DNA of 64,000 nucleotides from Actinoplanes xinjiangensis (GCF_003148685.1 NZ_QGGR01000010.1:1-64000), one strand, 5' to 3'; counted from the first letter of the stretch, positions 8,457 through 20,371 are shown. Notes: a model not told the origin generated them from the letters alone. Numbers and translations: made by a program.

Positions 8457-9173
8457 ATGGTCTTCTCGGAACTCGCCGATCTCGTCCTGCCGGGCGCCTG
8501 CGCGGGGTGCGGGGCGGAGCGGGTACGGCTCACCTACGGCACTTGTGCGGCCTGTGTGACGGCGCTGGAGTCGCTGCGGCCACGGGCGGCCCTGCCCAGC
8601 CCGCCGCCGGCCGGTTTTCCGGACTGCGTGACGGTGGGGGCGTACGCCGGGCCGTTGCGGGGCGCGCTGCTGGCGTACAAGGAGAAGGGTCGTCACCGGC
8701 TCGCCCGGCCGCTCGGGATGTTGCTGGCGGCGGCGGTGGCGGCGCTCGCACCGCGGGACCGTCCGGTGACGCTCGTTCCGGTCCCGTCGACCGCGGCGGC
8801 CCGCCGCGAGCGGTACGGCGACCACATGGCCCGTCTCGCGGGGCACGCGGCCGGGCGGTTGCGGGCCGCCGGTTACCGGGTGAATGTCGTACAGCCGCTT
8901 CGCGCCCTGCCCCGTCCTGACTCAACGTCACTGGATGCATCCGAACGGGCGACTGTAGCTGTCAATTCGCTGCGAATGATGCCCCGAATCGGCAATCCCC
9001 TCCGCGACGGTAGATCACGAGGCACGCTGGTGGTGACGGATGACATCGTCACCACCGGCGCCACTCTGGCGGCGGTGGCGCGCCGGCTTGAGGAGGCGGA
9101 CATGCAGGTCACAGGTGCCGCAGTGCTCGCAGCGACGGAATTGCGCGGAATTCGCACCGGCATTCCCCTGTGA
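8457..9173 (+). CDS. ComF family phosphoribosyltransferase-like protein
   Basis: 238 residues. Four cysteines near the N-terminus (C15, C18, C30, C33) form a zinc-finger-like element, followed by a PRTase fold with the 5-phosphoribosyl-binding motif LVVTDDIVTTGATLAA. It corresponds by position to mycobacterial Rv3242c. ComF proteins act in DNA uptake for transformation in competent Gram-positive bacteria and in Haemophilus, but the actinobacterial member has no established role. A type IV pilus system is encoded 27 kb away, which makes a DNA-uptake link conceivable though unproven. It starts 12 bp after lpqB and may be cotranscribed with it. Confidence 0.93.
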   Translation: MVFSELADLVLPGACAGCGAERVRLTYGTCAACVTALESLRPRAALPSPPPAGFPDCVTVGAYAGPLRGALLAYKEKGRHRLARPLGMLLAAAVAALAPRDRPVTLVPVPSTAAARRERYGDHMARLAGHAAGRLRAAGYRVNVVQPLRALPRPDSTSLDASERATVAVNSLRMMPRIGNPLRDGRSRGTLVVTDDIVTTGATLAAVARRLEEADMQVTGAAVLAATELRGIRTGIPL

Positions 9174-9446
9174 CCGCGCCCCGGTCTGCCGATAGAGGCC
9201 GATGTCAGTCTTCGGTTATCCCAAACGAGGGGTGACTGGCGGGCATAGGCGGGATAGCGTCTAGGTGACGAGGGCGAGCACGCAGACTCGCCCGCCACCG
9301 GGAGCGCCTCAGTCGCACCGGAAAGGAGTCGTCTCACTCTCATGGGCCGCGTCCGGTAGTTGATCATGACGCGGTGGTTTTCACCCAGTAGCCGGCCAGG
9401 CCGCGAATCGGCGCCGGCAAGCACTTAGCGTTGGGGGAGGTCACGA
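9174..9446 (+). other. Leader region upstream of hpf
   Basis: 273 bp without a full gene. Two tiny open frames are visible: MGRVR-stop at 9342-9359, with AAAGGAG 13 nt upstream, and a 20-codon frame at 9366-9428 beginning MTRWFSPSS. Neither has independent support. A TAGCGT at about 9254 could be a -10 element, giving a leader of roughly 180 nt. Confidence 0.35.
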
Positions 9447-10064
9447 GTGGACATTGTCGTCAAAGGCCGCAACGTAGAGGTTCCCGACCATTATCGAGAG
9501 CATGTCGCCGACAAGCTGAGCAAGGTCGAGCGTTACGACCAGAAGCTGATGAGGGCGGACGTGGAGCTCTTCCACGAACGCAATCCGCGACAGTCCGACA
9601 CCTGCCAGCGGGTCGAGATCACCGTCAGGACCAAGGGCCCGGTGGTACGCGCCGAGGCCCAGGCACAGGATTTCTACGCAGCCCTGGACTGCGCCATCAA
9701 CAAACTCGACGCCCGGCTGCGCCGTTCCGCCGACCGGCGCCGGGTGCATCGCGGAAGGCACGCGCCGGTCTCCGTCGCCGCGGCCACCGCCAATCTCCCC
9801 ACCGACCTGACGCACGGCCGGACCGCGACGCTCACCGAGCCGGCTCTCGAGACGGAGCCGACCGAGCACGACGAGGACCAGCCGTGGCGCATCGTGCGGG
9901 AGAAGGAGCACTCGGCCGAGCCGATGACCGTCGACGACGCCCTCTTCCAGATGGAGCTCGTCGGCCACGACTTCTATCTGTTCCATGACAAGGACAGCGG
10001 CCGGCCCAGTGTGGTCTATCGCCGCCGCGGTTACGACTACGGCATCCTCAGCCTAGGTATGTGA
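9447..10064 (+). CDS. hpf: Ribosome hibernation promoting factor, long form
   Basis: 205 residues. The N-terminal S30AE/YfiA domain (about 1-100, beginning VDIVVKGRNVEVPDHYREHV) binds the 30S decoding centre. A variable linker (about 105-145) leads to the C-terminal dimerisation domain (about 148-205, MTVDDALFQMELVGHDFYLF). The long architecture is the one that joins two 70S ribosomes into 100S dimers in stationary phase and stress. It starts at a GTG 6 nt after GGGGGAGG. It is in the position of mycobacterial Rv3241c, between comF and secA. Its last 12 nt overlap the end of the convergent acetyltransferase gene. Confidence 0.95.
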   Translation: MDIVVKGRNVEVPDHYREHVADKLSKVERYDQKLMRADVELFHERNPRQSDTCQRVEITVRTKGPVVRAEAQAQDFYAALDCAINKLDARLRRSADRRRVHRGRHAPVSVAAATANLPTDLTHGRTATLTEPALETEPTEHDEDQPWRIVREKEHSAEPMTVDDALFQMELVGHDFYLFHDKDSGRPSVVYRRRGYDYGILSLGM

Positions 10065-11012
10065 AGCGCTCCCGCCGGAGGCCTGTGCGAGCAGGTCTCC
10101 GGCGAGGAGCACGTACTGGACGTCGTCGGTGCGCGTGCCGTCCGGACCGGGCAGACGCGAGCGCAGGTATGCCTCGCGGGTGAAACCGGCCTTCTCCAGC
10201 ACCCGCTGCGACCCGGTGTTCGTCGGCAGTGTCCCGGCGATGAGACGGGCGATCCCCGTCTCGGCGAAGGCCCAGAGAGCGAGAAGTTGCGCGGCGCGAG
10301 AGGCGAAACCCTTCTTCCGGTACGCCGGGAGCATGCTGTACCCGATCATCGCCTGACCGGTCGGCGGCTCCTGGTAATACAGGCCGATGTCGCCGGCCCG
10401 TGCCCCGGTCGCGCCGTCGAGGATGACCAGGTCGGCCCGGTCACCCGCCAGCCAGTGCGCCTGCGCGCGGGCGCACCGGCGCCGGATCTCCTCGGCCGAT
10501 TTCTGCTCCGGCGGCACGCTGGTGGCGATGACGTCCGGCACGTTGTGCAGCTCGGTGTAGAAGTCGATGTCCTGCTCCCCGAGCGGTCGGAGAGTGACCA
10601 CGCCGTCGGACAACTCGCCGCCGGGCAGATCGGGCAGCAGGCGCAGCGCGGGGGTCTCCGGGTCGTCCGCCAGGCGGGAGTAGACCAGCAGCTCGGGATG
10701 ACCCCGGCGGACCGACTCGCGGGTGTAACCGGCGGCCAGGGCGACCCGCTGGGCCACCGGGTTCTCCCACTCGATCCGCATCTCCAGCCGGTCACGCCGG
10801 GTGAGCATCACCCGGCTGAACTCACGCACCGCCGTGGTCGCCACACCCCGCCCGCGGAACTCCGGTATCACCTCGAAGGTCAGGATTCCGTGTTCGAGCC
10901 CGATGCGCCCGAGAACGTCGCCGGTGCGCCCGTCGACGATCGTGTCGCCCCGGAAGCGGATTCCGCCGCCGGCACCCGCGTCCTCGACCCGTACTTCGGT
11001 GTTCTGATCCAC
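10053..11012 (-). CDS. Tandem GNAT acetyltransferase
   Basis: 319 residues with two GNAT modules. The N-terminal one (about 20-125) contains VIPEFRGRGVATTAVREFSR, the pyrophosphate-binding motif A. The C-terminal RimJ/RimL-like one (about 140-310) contains MLPAYRKKGFASRAAQLLAL and LPTNTGSQRVLEKAGF. Acetyl-CoA-dependent N-acetyltransferase activity is expected; the substrate, which could be a protein N-terminus or an aminoglycoside-like amine, cannot be inferred. The start is a GTG. The gene interrupts the hpf-secA adjacency seen in mycobacteria, is transcribed against both neighbours and overlaps hpf tail-to-tail. Confidence 0.88.
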   Translation of the reverse strand: MDQNTEVRVEDAGAGGGIRFRGDTIVDGRTGDVLGRIGLEHGILTFEVIPEFRGRGVATTAVREFSRVMLTRRDRLEMRIEWENPVAQRVALAAGYTRESVRRGHPELLVYSRLADDPETPALRLLPDLPGGELSDGVVTLRPLGEQDIDFYTELHNVPDVIATSVPPEQKSAEEIRRRCARAQAHWLAGDRADLVILDGATGARAGDIGLYYQEPPTGQAMIGYSMLPAYRKKGFASRAAQLLALWAFAETGIARLIAGTLPTNTGSQRVLEKAGFTREAYLRSRLPGPDGTRTDDVQYVLLAGDLLAQASGGSASHT

Positions 11013-11197
11013 ATGGCCATCCTCTCCGGGACGCGCCCGGCCATCAAATACGTTTCCGACAAGTCGAAGGCTGCGCTTTCAGCGAACTTCGGGGAGACTT
11101 TCGCCCGGTTTGCGAGCTTCCCCGGAGGCCAGGGTCACAGGTCCAGGGCGAAGGTGCCTACGATGGTTCGGCAGACTGTCTAGGGGAGCGTTGACCC

Positions 11198-14089
<2,892 letters not shown>

Positions 14090-14104
14090 CCCTTCGCAGC
14101 GCGA

Positions 14105-14145
14105 CGGCCCGTGTGGGTCCGGCTTCGGCCGGTCCACACGGGCCG
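14105..14145 (+). terminator. Terminator after secA
   Basis: CGGCCCGTGTGG pairs with CCACACGGGCCG around a loop that can fold further (GGCTTCGGCC). It is followed by TTCGCTTT rather than a pure T-run. Confidence 0.75.
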
Positions 14146-14503
14146 TTCGCTTTGCCCGGCATCCGTCGCGGGGCCTCCGGCCGACGCGAGCTCTCCCACC
14201 TCGCCCTCCGCCTGCCGGCCGTCCTCCGCGCCGCCGAGCACTCCCGCCGCTGCCGCTTCTCCGCTTTCCCCCGCTGAGCTTCCCCGCCGCCGTTTCGTGT
14301 TCGCCGTCAGCCGCCGCCGGGGCTTCACCAAGTGACGTTGATCGCCTCCGCTCGTTCCGGGGAGCCCGTGGGTAGGGCTGTGCCGCGGCGGAGAGCGATG
14401 CTGCGTGGACGGCCGCCGCTCGCGGTGGGGTCTTGGCGAGCGGCGGCTGGCCGCGTCCGCCGGGCCTGCTGAAGGCGTCAGCCGCAAGCTTCAGCTGCAG
14501 GCA
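14146..14503. other. Intergenic spacer after secA
   Basis: About 360 bp between the secA terminator and the end of the convergent Rv3235-like gene. The open frames here lack domains and ribosome binding sites. I see nothing further in it. Confidence 0.5.
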
Positions 14504-15070
14504 TCAGATGATCAACAAGGTGGTCGCGGCCCAGCTCTGCTGGTGCAGTTCGAGCCGGAACGCCATCGCCCAGGTCCGGTCCCCGGTGACCAGGGTGACC
14601 GCCGCCTCGACCGCGCCCGCACGAGGCTCGCAGAGCACCACCTTGATCACGCCCACCGGTGACCGACGGGCCGACGGCTGTCGCGTCTTCCGCAAGTCGG
14701 CCGCCCGGCGTGCCCCGGCCAGCCCTTGGGCGACGACATCGGCCGCCTGTGACGGCAGCGCGAGCCGCCGCAGGTGGGCGGCGGGCCGGAATCCGTTGAG
14801 GACCTCGACACAGAGCCGCACGAACCGGCGGACCGCGAGCTTGGCATCGCCGGAGGCCCCGGCCACGACCGGTGGCTCGACGACGGGCGGTGGGGCCGCC
14901 GATGGATTGTCGGCCGGCCACTCCAGCGTCAGCTGCCGCGACGACGTCCAGACCTGTGGCGTCGCCTCGTCGTCGAACGGGGGTTCATACCGGGGAACCG
15001 GGCGCAGGCGAATCGTCGCCCCGGACCCGGTGGGTGCCATCTCGACCGCCGAGCGCATCTCCACCGCCAA
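14504..15070 (-). CDS. Rv3235-like conserved actinobacterial protein
   Basis: About 188 residues, with a poorly conserved proline/alanine-rich N-terminal half and a conserved C-terminal domain (about 80-188). That domain contains VRRFVRLCVEVLNGFRPAAH, LRRLALPS and a beta-rich end with AVTLVTGDRTWAMAFRLE. This layout matches the actinobacterial Rv3235 family, which is linked to secA-region synteny. Its function is unknown. The start is uncertain: TTG 15070, GTG 15064, ATG 15058 and ATG 15040 are all in frame, and none has a convincing Shine-Dalgarno. The gene is convergent with secA. Confidence 0.75.
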   Translation of the reverse strand: MAVEMRSAVEMAPTGSGATIRLRPVPRYEPPFDDEATPQVWTSSRQLTLEWPADNPSAAPPPVVEPPVVAGASGDAKLAVRRFVRLCVEVLNGFRPAAHLRRLALPSQAADVVAQGLAGARRAADLRKTRQPSARRSPVGVIKVVLCEPRAGAVEAAVTLVTGDRTWAMAFRLELHQQSWAATTLLII

Positions 15071-15453
15071 TTCTTGCGTTTGGCTACGTTTGCCTTCGAT
15101 AGCGTCGAGTCTTGCCTAGATGCTACGGCGGCGGCAACCGTCGCTCATCGATCGTGAAGAGGTGCAAAAGCCATGATGCTGCCAAATGACATCGTCGTCG
15201 GCGCCGACCCGACGGGACAGGCCCGGCACAGGGCCGACGCAAGGATCCGCGGGTGGCGGCTGGTGGTGTCCGCGTCGTGCCGGCGGCGGCGTCCCGATCA
15301 GGCGAGGGGATGGACCCGTGTCGGGCAGGCGGCAGCTGCTGTGTCTTGCAGGCTAAGCGCCGGCATCTGGCCGCCTGTGGCGTTCGTGTCGTGCTCGCAG
15401 CAGTGGCTGCGGCGGCCGGGAAACGATTCGCGTCGAGCTCGCCGGAAGGGCGG

Positions 15454-15555
15454 GCGGAGAGGCCAGGGGAGATGCGGGCGGAGAGGCCAGGGGAGATGCG
15501 GGCGGAGAGGCCAAGGGAGATGCAGGCGGAGAGGCCAAGGGAGATGCGAGCGGAG
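15454..15555. repeat. 24-bp tandem repeat
   Basis: Four and a fraction copies of GCGGAGAGGCCAGGGGAGAT plus GCGG, with G/A changes in later copies. The interval 15071-15858 has no convincing gene: its long open frames on both strands are readings of this and the following array. Confidence 0.75.
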
Positions 15556-15737
15556 GGGCCTGCGAGAAGCAGGCGGGGATGGGCCAGGGGAGTAGCGGGC
15601 GGAGGGGCCCGCGAGAAGGCGGTGGAGAGGCCTGCGGAGAAGGCGGCCGGCGCGGGGCCCAAGGAGAAAGGTTGGCGGAGAGGACGGGCGCAAGGCCTGC
15701 CGAGAAGGGCGGCGGAGAGGTTCGAGGGGGTCGGAGT

Positions 15738-15827
15738 GTCGGCCCGGGGCCGGCTGTCATCGGGCCTGTCGGGCCGGGGCCGGCTGTCATCAGGCCTGTC
15801 GGCCCAGGGCCGGCTGTTGTCGGGCCG
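15738..15827. repeat. 30-bp tandem repeat
   Basis: Three copies (15738, 15768, 15798) of a unit beginning GTCGGCCCGGGGCCGGCTGT. On the minus strand it would encode a 10-residue DDSRPRPDRP repeat, but no start or domain supports translation. Confidence 0.7.
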
Positions 15828-15858
15828 AGAAGAGCGGGTGGCGCCGCATTGCGCGTGG

Positions 15859-16089
15859 TCAGTCCGTCTCGCGCTCGGCCAGTGGGTTGTCACGGACCCA
15901 TACCGCGGTCTCCGCATACTTGCCCGCGATGTACTCCTCCAGCTTGGTCCGCTCGACCCGCCACTGGCCGCGGCCACCGATCTTGATCGCGGGCAGCTCG
16001 CCGCTGCGGACCATGTGGTAGACCTGCGAATCCGAGACGTTGAGCTCGGCCGCCACGTCGGACAGCAGCAGGAAACGCGGCTCGGACAC
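15859..16089 (-). CDS. BldC/excisionase-like helix-turn-helix protein
   Basis: 76 residues with a MerR-like winged-helix DNA-binding domain (about 3-55: FLLLSDVAAELNVSDSQVYH, then MVRSGELPAIKIGGRGQWRV) and a short acidic tail. This is the helix-turn-helix group that includes phage excisionases and the Streptomyces developmental regulator BldC. A longer frame exists upstream, but the GTG at 16089 has TTAGGAG 6 nt before it and begins at the conserved domain, so I choose it. It is divergent from the DUF6912-like gene. Phage origin is not indicated: no integrase is nearby and the gene is conserved at this position in actinobacteria. Confidence 0.85.
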   Translation of the reverse strand: MSEPRFLLLSDVAAELNVSDSQVYHMVRSGELPAIKIGGRGQWRVERTKLEEYIAGKYAETAVWVRDNPLAERETD

Positions 16090-16256
16090 GAGATCTCCTA
16101 ACGACAGCCTCAGTTTGCCACCGTTTGCCGCCGACCGCCTATCCCGGCCCCGAGCCGCCCCGATTCGGAGACGCCTGGTGAAATGGTGCACTCGGCGAAC
16201 CGTGTGGACGGTGTACTGTCCGGGACCGCAGAACGCGCCGCGTGCAGGAGGAAGAC

Positions 16257-16766
16257 GTGCCGATCACCGATCTGGTCCGGGTTTATGTGCCGGCCACGTT
16301 GCCGATGCTCGCCGCGCTGCGGGCTGACGGGCGGCTCGGCGACCAGACGACGACCGCGCACGCGGTGACGCCCGCACTGCGGGAGTGGTATGCGGAGGGT
16401 GACGAGGAGGAGCTGGAGTATGTCGCCTTCACCCGCGCCGCGCAGGGCGCCCTGCAACTGCTCCGGCACGACCCGGCCGCGCCTCGCCGACGGGTCGTGA
16501 TCTCGGCCGACGTGCCCGCCGCCAGTCTGACCCGGGAGGACACCGAGCTCGGGTCGAGTACCGTCCGCCTGCCGCAGGCGGTGCGCCTGGCCGAGGTGGC
16601 CAGCATCCACGTCGACGGCGGCGATGCCGAGGAGGCGGTTGCGGAGGCCGCAGGCGTGGTCGAGGAGGCTCTGGCCGGCGACCCGGATGCTCAATTCACC
16701 GTCGACAGCGCCGAGGATCACGAGCTCGAGTGGTACGCCGTCTCCGAGCTGGACGAGCTGCTCTGA
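16257..16766 (+). CDS. DUF6912-like conserved actinobacterial protein
   Basis: 169 residues. The N-terminal RVYVPATLPMLAALRADGRL and the acidic C-terminal end EDHELEWYAVSELDELL are the recognisable segments of a small soluble family widespread in actinobacteria (I recall it as DUF6912). Function is unknown. The start is the GTG at 16257, 5 nt after AGGAGG (16246-16251). An upstream in-frame GTG at 16242 lies before that Shine-Dalgarno and is less likely. The gene is divergent from the BldC-like regulator and followed by a degenerate repeat array. Confidence 0.75.
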   Translation: MPITDLVRVYVPATLPMLAALRADGRLGDQTTTAHAVTPALREWYAEGDEEELEYVAFTRAAQGALQLLRHDPAAPRRRVVISADVPAASLTREDTELGSSTVRLPQAVRLAEVASIHVDGGDAEEAVAEAAGVVEEALAGDPDAQFTVDSAEDHELEWYAVSELDELL

Positions 16767-16799
16767 GACCCGGCGCCCGGCGCCCGCGACAAGACTCCG

Positions 16800-16920
16800 G
16801 CGCGAAGGCGAAGCGACACCGTTCCGGCACGAAGGCGGACCGAAACCGCTCCGGTACGAAGGCGAATTAACACCCCTCCGTCATGGAGACGGGCGACACC
16901 GCTCCGGCATGGAGGCGGGT
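16800..16920. repeat. 27-bp degenerate tandem repeat
   Basis: Units start at 16800, 16827, 16854, 16881 and 16907 and share the pattern GCACGAAGGCG...ACACCGCTCCG. It fills the gap between two convergent genes. Confidence 0.7.
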
Positions 16921-16934
16921 CGACCTGGCGTTTC

Positions 16935-18101
16935 CTAGGCGCCGGCCTCGCTCTTGTCCCGCGGAGTCTCGGCTGCGCCCTTCACTCGGGTGCCGGCCCC
17001 ACCGACGTCCTGGGTCTCTGGCTGGGCACTGTCCTCGGCCTGGGCACTGTCCCGGCTTTCGGGCTCGGCACCGTCCGGGGTCTCAACCTCGGCACTGTCC
17101 CAGCTCGCCCGGTCGGCGCGGGCTCGGGTTCCGGTGTCGGTCGTGGCCGCGGCCTCCTCGGCGGGGGAATCGGCCTCGTCGGCCGGTGAGCCGAGCGTCC
17201 GGCCGACCGCGAAGATGGCGGTCAGGGCGCCGGCGAAGAGGACGATCAGCGCGTTGTTGAGGCGGGCCGTGCTGAGGAGCTCCTGAACCGTCCGTTCCAG
17301 CTCGCTGACCTTGCCGGCCAGTTCCAGCACCTTCGCCCCCGCGGTGCGGGAGAGCAGCTCGCCGATCACGAGGAGCATGCCCGGTCCGGCGCCGGCCAGC
17401 GCATACATCGGCCAGCGAAGGCCGGTCGCGGTGTCGTCCGCCGCGGGGGAGGACGCGTCGCGCTGCCGGGCACGGCGCAGCAGGGCGTAGGAGATGAGCC
17501 CGGCGGCGAGTCCGCTGAGGGCCGCCTGACTGTACGAGAACCACTGTGCCGCGTTGGCCGACGACGCGGTGTCGCCCGCCCCGAAGGCGTTGAGCACCGG
17601 TTCCTGGAAGAGGTTGAGCACGAATCCGATCAGGAAGACACCGACCGACGCCGCGGCGGCAGCCGCGATCACCCGGGGGAGCCGCAACCCGGCCAGTGCG
17701 CCACCGATGGTCGCCGCCGCGGCCACGGTGCCGCCGACCGCCGCGTAGATGGTGCCGAGGGTGTTGATCGTGATGATCGGGATCGCGCTGACCACGCCGA
17801 CGAGCAGCCCGGACCCGGTGGCCACCGCGAACCGGGCGGTCGCGCCGAGGGTCCACCGTCCGCTGACCAGGGTGAGGACGAGCAGTGCCACCGCCGCGCC
17901 GGCGACCAGGTCGGCGGAGACGGCACCGGGCAGCGCATAGGCGGTGGAGGTGACCTCCATCGCGGCGTCCGCCCGGCTGGTGATGCTGGCCCGGGCCGAC
18001 CAGAGCATCGCGGCGGTCCACCCGACGGCGGCGACCGCGAGCAGCGCCACGGTGAGCCGGGACTCCTCGATGGTCTCCGGGGCGGTCTGGCGGTCAGTCA
18101 T
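16935..18101 (-). CDS. Polytopic membrane protein of unknown function
   Basis: 388 residues from the ATG at 18101 (MTDRQTAPETIEESRLTVAL). I count about seven to eight hydrophobic segments up to residue 315, including LTVALLAVAAVGWTAAMLW, LVAGAAVALLVLTLV and ALIVLFAGALTAIFAVG. A short predicted coiled segment (KVSELERTVQELL) lies between the last two. The remaining 70 residues are a cytoplasmic acidic Ser/Glu/Asp-rich tail that is probably disordered. The frame continues upstream to 18398, but that extension is arginine-rich and lacks the character of the protein. No family was recognised. Confidence 0.7.
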   Translation of the reverse strand: MTDRQTAPETIEESRLTVALLAVAAVGWTAAMLWSARASITSRADAAMEVTSTAYALPGAVSADLVAGAAVALLVLTLVSGRWTLGATARFAVATGSGLLVGVVSAIPIITINTLGTIYAAVGGTVAAAATIGGALAGLRLPRVIAAAAAASVGVFLIGFVLNLFQEPVLNAFGAGDTASSANAAQWFSYSQAALSGLAAGLISYALLRRARQRDASSPAADDTATGLRWPMYALAGAGPGMLLVIGELLSRTAGAKVLELAGKVSELERTVQELLSTARLNNALIVLFAGALTAIFAVGRTLGSPADEADSPAEEAAATTDTGTRARADRASWDSAEVETPDGAEPESRDSAQAEDSAQPETQDVGGAGTRVKGAAETPRDKSEAGA

Positions 18102-18552
18102 GGGGCTCAGGGTAACCGGCTCGCCCGCGCACGCCGACGGGCCGTCCGGAGGGGTGTGACGATGGACTGTCGCCGTCCGGGGGCCGGTCCGGAGGCCACG
18201 GAATCCCGTCGGGGACCGGCTCGAGGACGGTGGGAACCCACCGGGGACCCTCCGAAAGGGCGGCTCTTCGGATGGCGGTATTCGCACATGGGGAGACCGT
18301 GGGCGGTTAGCGCCGATTGTCTGGTTTTGCATGGCGAATCGCGGGGTTTCACGAATTTCCTGCCCGCAACGTGTCGTCTGACCGTTTGCCTGCGCCATAT
18401 TACCTGGTCAACGTCGTTTACACGGCCGAAACGCCCGATCCGCACGCTCGTTGTCGGACTGTCTGTGCGGGACAGTCGTTTGTGGAGGCGCAAACTGGAC
18501 GGATCGGGCTAAATCCTGGACGGGGGCGCTACAAAGTGGCAGCTTATTAGGC
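18102..18552. other. Divergent intergenic region before the PadR gene
   Basis: 450 bp with a lower GC content than its surroundings, especially 18290-18550. No gene is credible. A short inverted repeat GTTTG...CAAAC lies at about 18478-18495, and TTATTAG occurs just before the PadR start. Regulatory sequences for both flanking genes are presumably here. Confidence 0.5.
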
Positions 18553-19068
18553 ATGCCCGACTTCCAAATCAATCCGACGGCGGCTGCCCTTCTCGGCCTC
18601 CTCCATGAGGGGTCGATGACCGGTGGTCAGCTGATGGCGGCTGCCGAACGCCGCCTCGGGCCCTACTGGTCGATGACGCGGAGCCAGGTCTACCGCGAAC
18701 TGCCCGTACTGGCCGAAATGGGTTACGTCCGTCTCGGAAAGCCGGGCCCTCGATCCAGTCAGCCCTACGCCATCACCGCCTCCGGGAAACGAGCCTTCAC
18801 CCGGTGGCTGGCCGAGTCGCCGGGCCGGGACGCGCTGCGTAACCCGGTCGCTCTCCGCGTCGCCTTCGGCCAGCAGCACAGCGGCGACCAGTTGCAGACG
18901 CTGTACACCCATGCCAACCAGTACCACTCGGAAGCCATGGCGATGGCGAAGGAGCAGGCCAAGGAGGCCAAGAAGAACGGTGACCCGTTCGGCGCGGCGG
19001 CGCTGGAGTTCGCGGTCGCCTATCACAAGGCCGCACTCAGCTGGCTCAAGGCAGCTCCGACGAGTTGA
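18553..19068 (+). CDS. PadR family transcriptional regulator
   Basis: 171 residues. The N-terminal winged helix spans about 8-85 (ALLGLLHEGSMTGGQLMAAA, WSMTRSQVYRELPVLAEMGY, SQPYAITASGKRAFTRWL), which is the PadR signature. A helical C-terminal dimerisation segment follows (about 95-171). PadR proteins usually repress adjacent or distant efflux or detoxification genes; no such gene neighbours it here. ATG 18553 is chosen because it begins at the conserved domain; the frame is open upstream to 18451. It ends 50 bp before prfB. Confidence 0.9.
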   Translation: MPDFQINPTAAALLGLLHEGSMTGGQLMAAAERRLGPYWSMTRSQVYRELPVLAEMGYVRLGKPGPRSSQPYAITASGKRAFTRWLAESPGRDALRNPVALRVAFGQQHSGDQLQTLYTHANQYHSEAMAMAKEQAKEAKKNGDPFGAAALEFAVAYHKAALSWLKAAPTS

Positions 19069-19104
19069 ACGGACCGCCCCGGCCAGCAATCTGGCCGGGC
19101 GGCG

Positions 19105-19110
19105 TAGTCT
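19105..19110 (+). promoter_or_regulatory. -10 element of prfB (leaderless)
   Basis: TAGTCT lies 8 nt before the GTG start of prfB and no Shine-Dalgarno is present, as expected for a leaderless actinobacterial mRNA. Confidence 0.5.
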
Positions 19111-19118
19111 TGAGTGTC

Positions 19119-20231
19119 GTGACCGCTGCCGACTTTCCCGAGCAACTGAAGGCCCTCGACGCGACCCTGCGCAACATCGAGAACGTCCTGGACGTCGACA
19201 AGCTGCGCCGGGACAAGGCGGACCTCGAGGAGCAGGCCTCCGCCCCCGACCTCTGGGACGATCAGGCCCGCGCCCAGGAGGTGAACAGCCGCCTGGCGTA
19301 CGTCTCCGGGGAGATCTCCAAGCTGGAGCGCCTGCGCTCCCGCCTCGACGACGCCGGCATTCTTCTCGAGATGGCCGAGGACGAGGGTGACGCCGGCTCG
19401 GTCGCCGAGGTCGGCGACGAGCTGGTCACGCTGACCAAGGCGGTCGAGGAGATGGAGGTCCGCACTCTTCTCTCCGGGGAGTACGACTCGCGTGAGGCCC
19501 TGGTCGCGATCCGCGCCGGGGCCGGTGGCGTGGACGCCGCCGACTTCGCCGAGATGCTGATGCGGATGTATCTGCGCTGGGCCGAGCGGCACGGCTACCC
19601 GACCGAGGTCTACGACACCTCGTATGCGGAGGAGGCCGGCCTCAAGTCGGCGACCTTCACCGTCAAGGTGCCGTATGCCTACGGCACCCTCGGCGTCGAG
19701 TCGGGCACCCACCGGCTGGTCCGGATCAGCCCGTTCGACAACCAGGGCCGGCGCCAGACCAGCTTCGCCAGTGTCGAGGTGATGCCGGTGGTCGCGCAGA
19801 CCGACAGCATCGAGATTCCGGAGAACGAGATCCGGGTCGACGTCTACCGCTCCTCCGGTCCCGGTGGGCAGAGCGTCAACACCACCGACTCGGCGGTCCG
19901 GCTGACCCACATCCCGACCGGCATCGTGGCGTCGTGTCAGAACGAGAAGTCGCAGCTGCAGAACAAGGCGGCCGCCCTGCGGGTGCTCCAGGCCCGGCTC
20001 CTGGAGCGCAAGCGCCAGGAGGAGCAGGCCAAGATGAACGATCTGCGGCAGGACACCACCGGCTCGTGGGGCGACCAGATGCGTTCGTACGTCCTGCACC
20101 CGTACCAAATGGTGAAGGATCTGCGCACCGAGTTCGAGACCGGTAACCCTTCGTCGGTCTTCGACGGCGATGTGGACGGGTTCATCCAGGCGGGTATCCG
20201 CTGGCGTAAGCAGAACCAGATCGCGGGCTGA
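19119..20231 (+). CDS. prfB: Peptide chain release factor 2
   Basis: 370-residue class I release factor recognising UGA and UAA. It carries the GGQ loop that triggers peptidyl-tRNA hydrolysis (SSGPGGQSVNTTDSAVRLTH) and the RF2-specific SPF tripeptide in RISPFDNQG, which distinguishes it from RF1. The frame is continuous, so the autoregulatory +1 frameshift of many bacterial prfB genes is absent. The GTG at 19119 begins VTAADFPEQLKALDATL; a longer frame to 19065 overlaps the PadR gene and lacks support. prfB next to ftsE-ftsX is the usual actinobacterial arrangement. Confidence 0.96.
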   Translation: MTAADFPEQLKALDATLRNIENVLDVDKLRRDKADLEEQASAPDLWDDQARAQEVNSRLAYVSGEISKLERLRSRLDDAGILLEMAEDEGDAGSVAEVGDELVTLTKAVEEMEVRTLLSGEYDSREALVAIRAGAGGVDAADFAEMLMRMYLRWAERHGYPTEVYDTSYAEEAGLKSATFTVKVPYAYGTLGVESGTHRLVRISPFDNQGRRQTSFASVEVMPVVAQTDSIEIPENEIRVDVYRSSGPGGQSVNTTDSAVRLTHIPTGIVASCQNEKSQLQNKAAALRVLQARLLERKRQEEQAKMNDLRQDTTGSWGDQMRSYVLHPYQMVKDLRTEFETGNPSSVFDGDVDGFIQAGIRWRKQNQIAG

Positions 20232-20335
20232 TCTGTCGGTGACGCAGTGCAACCCGTCCTGAACGGTGAGTCAGGCCGGGTTGCGGTCGAATGTGCCGTT
20301 ACCGCAGGTCGTGAATATTCCCGGCCCCGGCGGGC

Positions 20336-20363
20336 TTGGCGTTTTCGTTACACCGCGTAGACT
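20336..20363 (+). promoter_or_regulatory. Promoter of ftsE (leaderless)
   Basis: TTGGCG (20336-20341), a 16-nt spacer and TAGACT (20358-20363) form a good promoter. It ends 8 nt before the ftsE GTG at 20372, so transcription should begin at or next to the start codon. Confidence 0.6.
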
Positions 20364-20371
20364 CCAGTCCC

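Noticed and set aside
15454..15555. CRISPR-like repeat array
   Set aside because: The units are directly tandem with no unique spacers, and no cas genes are present. The Cas4-like nuclease at 49193 is not next to an array and fits the TM0106 family.
15123..15977. 284-codon minus-strand frame with ISLGLSA-like and DDSRPRPDRP repeats
   Set aside because: It is produced by the 24-bp and 30-bp tandem arrays and overlaps the BldC-like gene in another frame; no start signal.
15859..16089. Phage excisionase marking a prophage
   Set aside because: No integrase or phage genes are near. BldC-type regulators share the fold and are a better explanation.
19119..20231. Programmed frameshift in prfB
   Set aside because: The RF2 frame is continuous from the start codon to the end, so no frameshift is needed.
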